9,260 nt of DNA from Prevotellaceae bacterium UBA4359 (GTDB lineage Bacteria; Bacteroidota; Bacteroidia; Bacteroidales; Bacteroidaceae), in assembly GCA_002393555.1 (NCBI GenBank), contig DGSP01000011.1, positions 1-9,260 on the forward strand, written 5' to 3'. The translations under genes and the position numbers were made by a program. Shown here piece after piece: positions 4,956 to 9,260 of the stretch. How positions within the stretch are numbered: position 1 is the first letter of the stretch; the number at the start of each line of letters is the position of its first letter. The notes beneath the pieces are model-generated. The model was not told where the DNA came from, ran no database searches, and saw nothing but the letters and a program-made list of their open reading frames with translations.

Positions 4956-6026
4956 ATGCTGAAAAGAGTGATAACGCCAGCCGAACTGGCTACGGCAAAG
5001 AAAGACTTTGAGGAGTGCAGAAACGTGGTCATCGTGTGCCACACCTCGCCCGACGGCGATGCCATCGGCTCGTCGCTGGCACTCTATGAATACCTGAAGC
5101 GGAAGGGCAAGCAGGTGACGGTCATCGTGCCCAACTACTTCCCCGACTTCCTCCACTGGATGAAAGATGCCGACAAAATCGTCCGCTTCGACTGGCAGAA
5201 GACGGCTTCTTACACGGCCCTGAAGATGGCTGACCTCATCTGCTGCCTCGACTTCAACGACCTGCGCCGCATCGACGACCTGGGCGTGGCTGTCAGCCGC
5301 ATCCGCTGCAAGCGACTCCTCATCGACCACCACCTCGACCCCGATCGGAAGCCCTTTGCCCACATCATCTCACACCCCGAACTGAGCAGCACCTGCGAAC
5401 TGCTCTTCCGCCTCTTCGACGCCCTGGGCGAGACCGACAAACTGACCCTTGCCGCTGCCGAAGACCTCTATGCTGGCATGGCGACCGATACGGGCTTCTT
5501 CTCCTTCAACAGCAACGACCCCGACATCTTCGTCATCATCAGCGAACTGCTGCGCAAGGGCATTGACAAAGACCGCATCAACCGCCAGATACAGAACAAC
5601 TTCTCCCCCGACCGCCTGCGCCTCATCGGCTATGTGCTCTACGAGAAGTTGAAGGTCTTCACCGACCTGCATGCCTCGCTCTTCGCCATCAAGAAGGAGG
5701 AACTCACCCAGTTCCACTATCTGAAGGGCGACATGGAGGGCATCGTGAACATGCCCCTGCAAATCAAGGGACACAAACTGAGCATCGCCCTGCGCGAGGA
5801 CACCGAACGACCACTCATCCGTGTCTCGACCCGCTCGGTCGATGACTTCCCCTGCAACGAGTTCTGCGCCGAGTTTTTCAACGGCGGCGGCCATAAGAAT
5901 GCGGCTGGCGGCACCCTGGAGTGCTCGATGGAAGAGGCCATCGACATCGCCATGAAAGGCTTGGAGGCATGGAGAGAGAGGTTGGCAGATGCGCCTGTGG
6001 AGGAAGCGAAAAAAGAAGAAATCTAA
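4956..6026 (+). CDS. nrnA: DHH/DHHA1 phosphoesterase, NrnA-type oligoribonuclease / pAp phosphatase
   Basis: This 356-residue cytoplasmic enzyme has the two-domain layout of NrnA. The N-terminal DHH domain carries HTSPDGDAIGSS (29-40; metal ligands H29, D33, D35), CLDFND with D99, the name-giving DHH at 124-126, and ATDTGFF with D178. The C-terminal DHHA1 domain ends in the substrate-binding GGGHKNAAGG at 310-319. Length and motif order are normal. Family members degrade 2-5-nt RNA remnants to mononucleotides and dephosphorylate pAp from sulfur metabolism; some relatives act on cyclic dinucleotide products. The charged tail after about 343 is variable. It lies 23 bases after vapC with no TAnnTTTG box in the gap, and 11 bases before the GH97 gene. 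It is therefore probably co-transcribed with both, or has a weak promoter inside vapC. Confidence 0.95.
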   Translation: MLKRVITPAELATAKKDFEECRNVVIVCHTSPDGDAIGSSLALYEYLKRKGKQVTVIVPNYFPDFLHWMKDADKIVRFDWQKTASYTALKMADLICCLDFNDLRRIDDLGVAVSRIRCKRLLIDHHLDPDRKPFAHIISHPELSSTCELLFRLFDALGETDKLTLAAAEDLYAGMATDTGFFSFNSNDPDIFVIISELLRKGIDKDRINRQIQNNFSPDRLRLIGYVLYEKLKVFTDLHASLFAIKKEELTQFHYLKGDMEGIVNMPLQIKGHKLSIALREDTERPLIRVSTRSVDDFPCNEFCAEFFNGGGHKNAAGGTLECSMEEAIDIAMKGLEAWRERLADAPVEEAKKEEI

Positions 6027-6037
6027 GTTGCAAATAT

Positions 6038-8089
6038 ATGAAAAGAAACCTATTGTTTTTATCGCTGATGCTGGCGGCAGTGGGCGCGAATGCCCAAGTG
6101 GCCAGTGTGGCCAGCCCCGATGGACGGTTGAAAGTGAATGTGGATGTGAAAAGCGGGCGGCCTGTCTATGAAGTGCTCTACGATGGTGTGCAGGCTCTCG
6201 ACGAGAGTCCGTTGGGCTTCGTGGCCGACAACGGCGACTTCTCGCAAGGCATCACCTTCGACAGAAAGAAAGAGGCGCATCTGGAGTTCAACTATGACCT
6301 CCGCGCCAGCAAGACGAGCCACGTGCATGTGGATGCCAACCAACTGCTGGTGACGCTGAAGAATGCGCAGGGCAATCCCTTCGATGTCGATTTCCGCGTC
6401 AGCAACAACGACGTGGCTTTCCGCTACAGCCTGCCCAACTATCCCAGCAAGGCGAACGGCAAGAAGTTCTCCATCCGCATCATGAAGGAAGCAACGGGCT
6501 TCGACCTGCCCGGCGGCACCACCACCTTCCTCACACCTCAGAGCGATGCCATGATTGGCTGGAAGGGCACCAAGCCCAGTTATGAGGAAGTGTATGGCTA
6601 CGACGAACCAATGGACAAGCGGAGCCAGTATGGCCATGGCTACACGTTCCCCTGCCTGTTCAAGGCCCCTCTCTCTTCGGGGGCTGGGGAACTATGGGTG
6701 CTTGTCTCCGAGACAGGTGTTGACTCGCGCTACTGTGCCTCTCGCCTCAGCGACATGAAGGGCGATGGACTCTACACGCTGGAGTTCCCCATGCCCGAAG
6801 AGAATGGCGGCAACGGCACCGTGGAACCCGCCTTCGCCCTGCCGGGTGTGACCCCTTGGCGCACCATCACTGTGGGCACATCCCTGAAGCCAATTGTGGA
6901 GACCACCATCCCGTGGGACTATGTGGCACCACGCTATGAGACCACACATCAGTATATATATGGAAAGGGAACCTGGAGTTGGATTGTGTGGCAAGACAAC
7001 TCCATCAACTACGACGACCAGGTGAAGTACGTCCAACTGGCCAAGGCGATGGGCTTCAAGTATGTGCTCATCGACAACTGGTGGGACACGAACATCGGCA
7101 AGGAGCGCATGGAACAGTTGGTGAAGTATGCTCAGAGTCAGGGTGTTGACGTGTTTCTGTGGTACAGTTCCAGCGGCTGGTGGAACGACATCGAGCAAGG
7201 CCCCATCAACGTGATGAACGACCCCATCGCTCGCAAGCAGGCCATGCGCTGGATGCAGCAACTGGGTGTGAAGGGCATTAAGGTCGATTTCTTCGGAGGC
7301 GACAAGCAGGAGACGATGCGACTCTATGAGCAGATTCTCTCCGATGCTGACGACAACGGCCTCATGGTCATCTTCCACGGATGCACCATTCCGCGCGGCT
7401 GGGAACGCATGTACCCCAACTATGTGGGCAGCGAGGCTGTGTTGGCCTCCGAGAACATCTACTTCGGCCAGGGGGCTGCCGACAAGGAGGCAAAGGATGC
7501 CGCCACGCATCCCTTCATCCGCAATGCCATCGGCTGCATGGAGTTTGGCGGCTGCTTCATGAACCGCCATATTCACAAGGGCAACAAGGGAGGCACCACG
7601 CGCCGCACGACCGACTGCCACGAACTGGCCACTTGCATCCTCTTCCAGAACCCCATCCAGAACTTTGCCATCACGCCCGAAAACCTGCCAGCCAATGCGT
7701 CGGGCGATAATACCCTTTCGGACAGTAAGAACACAGCCTCCATCGACTACAATGCTCCCGGTGCGCCTGCTCCGGCCATCAGCATGGACTTCCTCCGCCA
7801 GGTGCCCACCACATGGGACGAGACAGTCTTCATCGACGGCTATCCGGGCAAGTACTGTGTCTTGGCCCGTCGCAGTGGCAACACATGGTACGTTGCCGGC
7901 AACAATGCCACAGGCAAGCCGCTCACGCTGAAACTCAACCTCCCCATGTTGCAGAAGGGCGACAAGGTCACGCTCTACAGCGACAACCTCAAAGACCGCG
8001 AACCTCGGAAGGCTGAACAGAAGGTGAACAACCCCAAGACTGTCACCGTGACAATGGCCGACCAAGGCGGCTTCGTGATGGTGAAGTAA
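6038..8089 (+). CDS. Secreted GH97 family glycoside hydrolase (alpha-galactosidase/alpha-glucosidase type)
   Basis: This 683-residue protein has a signal peptide ending GANA|Q (cleavage after A19), so it is exported, probably to the periplasm. The layout fits GH97: an N-terminal beta-sandwich (about 21-290, starting SPDGRLKVNV), a catalytic TIM barrel (about 291-585; WSWIVWQDNS, YVLIDNWWD, GIKVDFFGGD, FHGCTIPRGW) and a C-terminal beta domain with DFLRQVPTTWDET. The Asp in KVDFF (D417) sits where retaining GH97 enzymes such as BtGH97b have their nucleophile; inverting SusB-type enzymes lack it. E466 in GSEAVLASE is the likely acid/base. This points to a retaining alpha-galactosidase-like enzyme, though substrate cannot be fixed from sequence. 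An in-frame ATG at 5921 lies inside nrnA and gives no signal peptide, so I start at 6038. Residues 210-219 look like a small repeat-derived loop. Confidence 0.93.
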   Translation: MKRNLLFLSLMLAAVGANAQVASVASPDGRLKVNVDVKSGRPVYEVLYDGVQALDESPLGFVADNGDFSQGITFDRKKEAHLEFNYDLRASKTSHVHVDANQLLVTLKNAQGNPFDVDFRVSNNDVAFRYSLPNYPSKANGKKFSIRIMKEATGFDLPGGTTTFLTPQSDAMIGWKGTKPSYEEVYGYDEPMDKRSQYGHGYTFPCLFKAPLSSGAGELWVLVSETGVDSRYCASRLSDMKGDGLYTLEFPMPEENGGNGTVEPAFALPGVTPWRTITVGTSLKPIVETTIPWDYVAPRYETTHQYIYGKGTWSWIVWQDNSINYDDQVKYVQLAKAMGFKYVLIDNWWDTNIGKERMEQLVKYAQSQGVDVFLWYSSSGWWNDIEQGPINVMNDPIARKQAMRWMQQLGVKGIKVDFFGGDKQETMRLYEQILSDADDNGLMVIFHGCTIPRGWERMYPNYVGSEAVLASENIYFGQGAADKEAKDAATHPFIRNAIGCMEFGGCFMNRHIHKGNKGGTTRRTTDCHELATCILFQNPIQNFAITPENLPANASGDNTLSDSKNTASIDYNAPGAPAPAISMDFLRQVPTTWDETVFIDGYPGKYCVLARRSGNTWYVAGNNATGKPLTLKLNLPMLQKGDKVTLYSDNLKDREPRKAEQKVNNPKTVTVTMADQGGFVMVK

Positions 8090-8155
8090 CAGTTATCCCT
8101 ATTCCCCGAAAAACCTCAAATACCTATTTATTAACCCCTAAAAAACATTAAAACT
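8090..8155 (+). other. AT-rich spacer and leader before the nucleoside hydrolase gene
   Basis: This 66-bp gap holds no TAnnTTTG box and no stable hairpin, so read-through from the GH97 gene is likely. The last 30 bases are A-rich (CCCTAAAAAACATTAAAACT before the ATG) with no Shine-Dalgarno sequence, which matches the leader type that supports translation in Bacteroidota. Confidence 0.5.
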
Positions 8156-9214
8156 ATGGTGAAAAAGAATTTCTTGATGCTCGCAGTGGCACTCATGTGC
8201 TTCTTTGCGGATGCGAACGCACAGTGCTGCTGTGCTGATGGCAATGGTGGCGGCATGAAACGCCAACCTGTCAACATGATTCTTGATGCAGACTTCGGCA
8301 GTTCGACCGACGACCTCATCGCCCTGATGATGCTGAACCACTACATCGACCAGGGACTGGTGGACCTCAAAGGCATCGTGGTGGACCGCGAAGGTGAGAA
8401 AAACGCTGGCGTGGTCGATATCTTCAACACCTACTACGGCCATCCCAACATTCCTGTGGGTCTGGAACGCAATGGTGTGAAGAACCCCCGCGTCTTCATC
8501 CCCTACAACGGCATTTGCGACCTGAAGGATGCGCAGGGACAGCCTCTCTTCAAGCGCACCTTCGATGCCAGCAAGTGCATGGACGGATGGAAACTCTATC
8601 GTAAGATTCTCAGCAAGGCTGAAGACAAGTCCATCACCATCGTGGCCATTGGTTTCGCCACTTCGCTCTCGCAACTGATGGAGTCAAAGGCTGACGAATA
8701 CTCCAAACTCAGCGGTGTTGACCTCTTCGCCCAGAAGGTGAAGGCTGTGTATGTGCAGGCTGGTCGCTTTGAACCCGAGGACAGCACCAGTGGCTACAAC
8801 ATGCGTGCCGCTTCGAAGCAGGCTGCCATCTTCTACGACAAACTGCCCGAAAGTGTGGAACTGATTATGTCGCCCAGTTATGTGGGTGAGTCCATGAACT
8901 ACCTGCCCGAAGATGTGATTGCCGACCTCTCATGGACTGAAGTGAACCCCATCAAGGCGGTTTATACCAACTACACTTGCGACACAGGTCAGCGCATGTG
9001 GGACGTGAACTGTGTGACAAACGCCATCTTTGGCGATGGTCAGTTCAACATGTCTGCTCCTGGCTTTGTGACTTTTGTCGATAAGGGTGAAGAATCACTC
9101 ATGCTCTTCAAGCAAGACCCCTATGGTAACGCCCGCTACCAGTTGCCTTTCGACACCTATGGCAGCATGGAGAAACTGATGGAGATGCGTCGCCATAACC
9201 GCATGAGACGCTGA
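8156..9214 (+). CDS. Secreted nucleoside-hydrolase family protein (IunH-like)
   Basis: This 352-residue protein has a signal peptide (residues 1-22, DANA|Q) and is predicted to be exported. The Ca2+-binding and catalytic Asp cluster of nucleoside hydrolases appears as ILDADFGSSTDDLIAL (42-57; D44, D46, D52, D53). It carries two extra residues relative to the canonical D-x-D-P-G-x-D-D, a variant I associate with a Bacteroidota subgroup. IGFATSLSQLM (165-175) matches the usual G-P-L-T-N-L-A loop, and the late catalytic Asp is probably D283 in MWDVNC. Family members split the N-glycosidic bond of nucleosides into base and ribose; this subgroup may prefer another substrate. Three Cys (24-26) directly follow the predicted cleavage site and there are further Cys (121, 141, 275, 286). 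It is probably the last gene of the vapBC-nrnA-GH97 transcript. Confidence 0.85.
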   Translation: MVKKNFLMLAVALMCFFADANAQCCCADGNGGGMKRQPVNMILDADFGSSTDDLIALMMLNHYIDQGLVDLKGIVVDREGEKNAGVVDIFNTYYGHPNIPVGLERNGVKNPRVFIPYNGICDLKDAQGQPLFKRTFDASKCMDGWKLYRKILSKAEDKSITIVAIGFATSLSQLMESKADEYSKLSGVDLFAQKVKAVYVQAGRFEPEDSTSGYNMRAASKQAAIFYDKLPESVELIMSPSYVGESMNYLPEDVIADLSWTEVNPIKAVYTNYTCDTGQRMWDVNCVTNAIFGDGQFNMSAPGFVTFVDKGEESLMLFKQDPYGNARYQLPFDTYGSMEKLMEMRRHNRMRR

Positions 9215-9260
9215 TACAACGAAAGGTTTTGTCTTAACAACGAATTTCACGAATCAGACG

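Noticed and set aside
4929..4979. Direct repeat ATAACGCCA (4939-4947 and 4971-4979) near the vapC-nrnA junction as a scar of TA insertion
   Set aside because: It is only 9 bp, one copy lies within nrnA coding sequence, and no matching copy was found at the other end of the module near 4200-4232.
5921..6037. Longer GH97 start 39 codons upstream
   Set aside because: It lies inside nrnA in another frame and would bury the clear signal peptide that begins at 6038.
6692..8065. Long antisense ORF (457 residues) opposite the GH97 gene
   Set aside because: It mirrors the codon bias of the GC-rich sense gene; the sense frame has a signal peptide and catalytic motifs while the antisense one has none.

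Overview
The window looks like chromosomal DNA from a member of the Bacteroidota, most likely a Prevotella/Segatella-type Bacteroidales. The reasons are: start sites with no clear Shine-Dalgarno but A-rich leaders; promoter boxes of the Bacteroidota form TAnnTTTG ahead of several genes; secreted proteins whose signal peptides end Ala-Gln; and a gene set (Rpe, MBL-less ComEC, NrnA-type DHH phosphatase, GH97 glycosidase, secreted nucleoside hydrolase) typical of that group. I cannot fix the species.

Layout. The left edge (1-41) holds what is probably the last few codons of a plus-strand gene. A strong hairpin (87-124) lies between it and a leftward operon. That operon reads right to left: rpe (2652-2005), comEC (2005-413) and a small helicase-associated-domain protein (416-123). 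They are joined by a TGATG and an ATGA overlap, so they should be translationally coupled. Upstream of rpe is a 91-bp inverted-repeat element (2679-2769). It holds the likely rpe promoter and supplies the stop codon of the next leftward gene, a membrane-anchored coiled-coil protein (3707-2763) with its own promoter.

The divergent intergenic region (3708-4231, 524 bp) has no convincing gene. It holds an unusual array of 23-bp dyad repeats nested inside a larger palindrome (3821-3969), an orphan bidirectional terminator-like hairpin (4093-4135) and the promoter of the rightward operon.

The rightward block is a VapBC-like toxin-antitoxin pair (4232-4932), nrnA (4956-6026), a secreted GH97 glycoside hydrolase (6038-8089) and a secreted nucleoside-hydrolase family protein (8156-9214). 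Gaps are 66 bp or less and I see no internal TAnnTTTG box, so one long transcript is plausible. The two exported proteins suggest periplasmic scavenging of glycosides and nucleosides. NrnA and VapC both act on RNA, but a functional link between them is speculation.

The points most worth a second look are the 23-bp dyad array, a 111-bp palindromic repeat inserted in frame inside comEC (37 extra residues), a G8 homopolymer in the same gene, and the inverted-repeat element that acts as both gene end and promoter.
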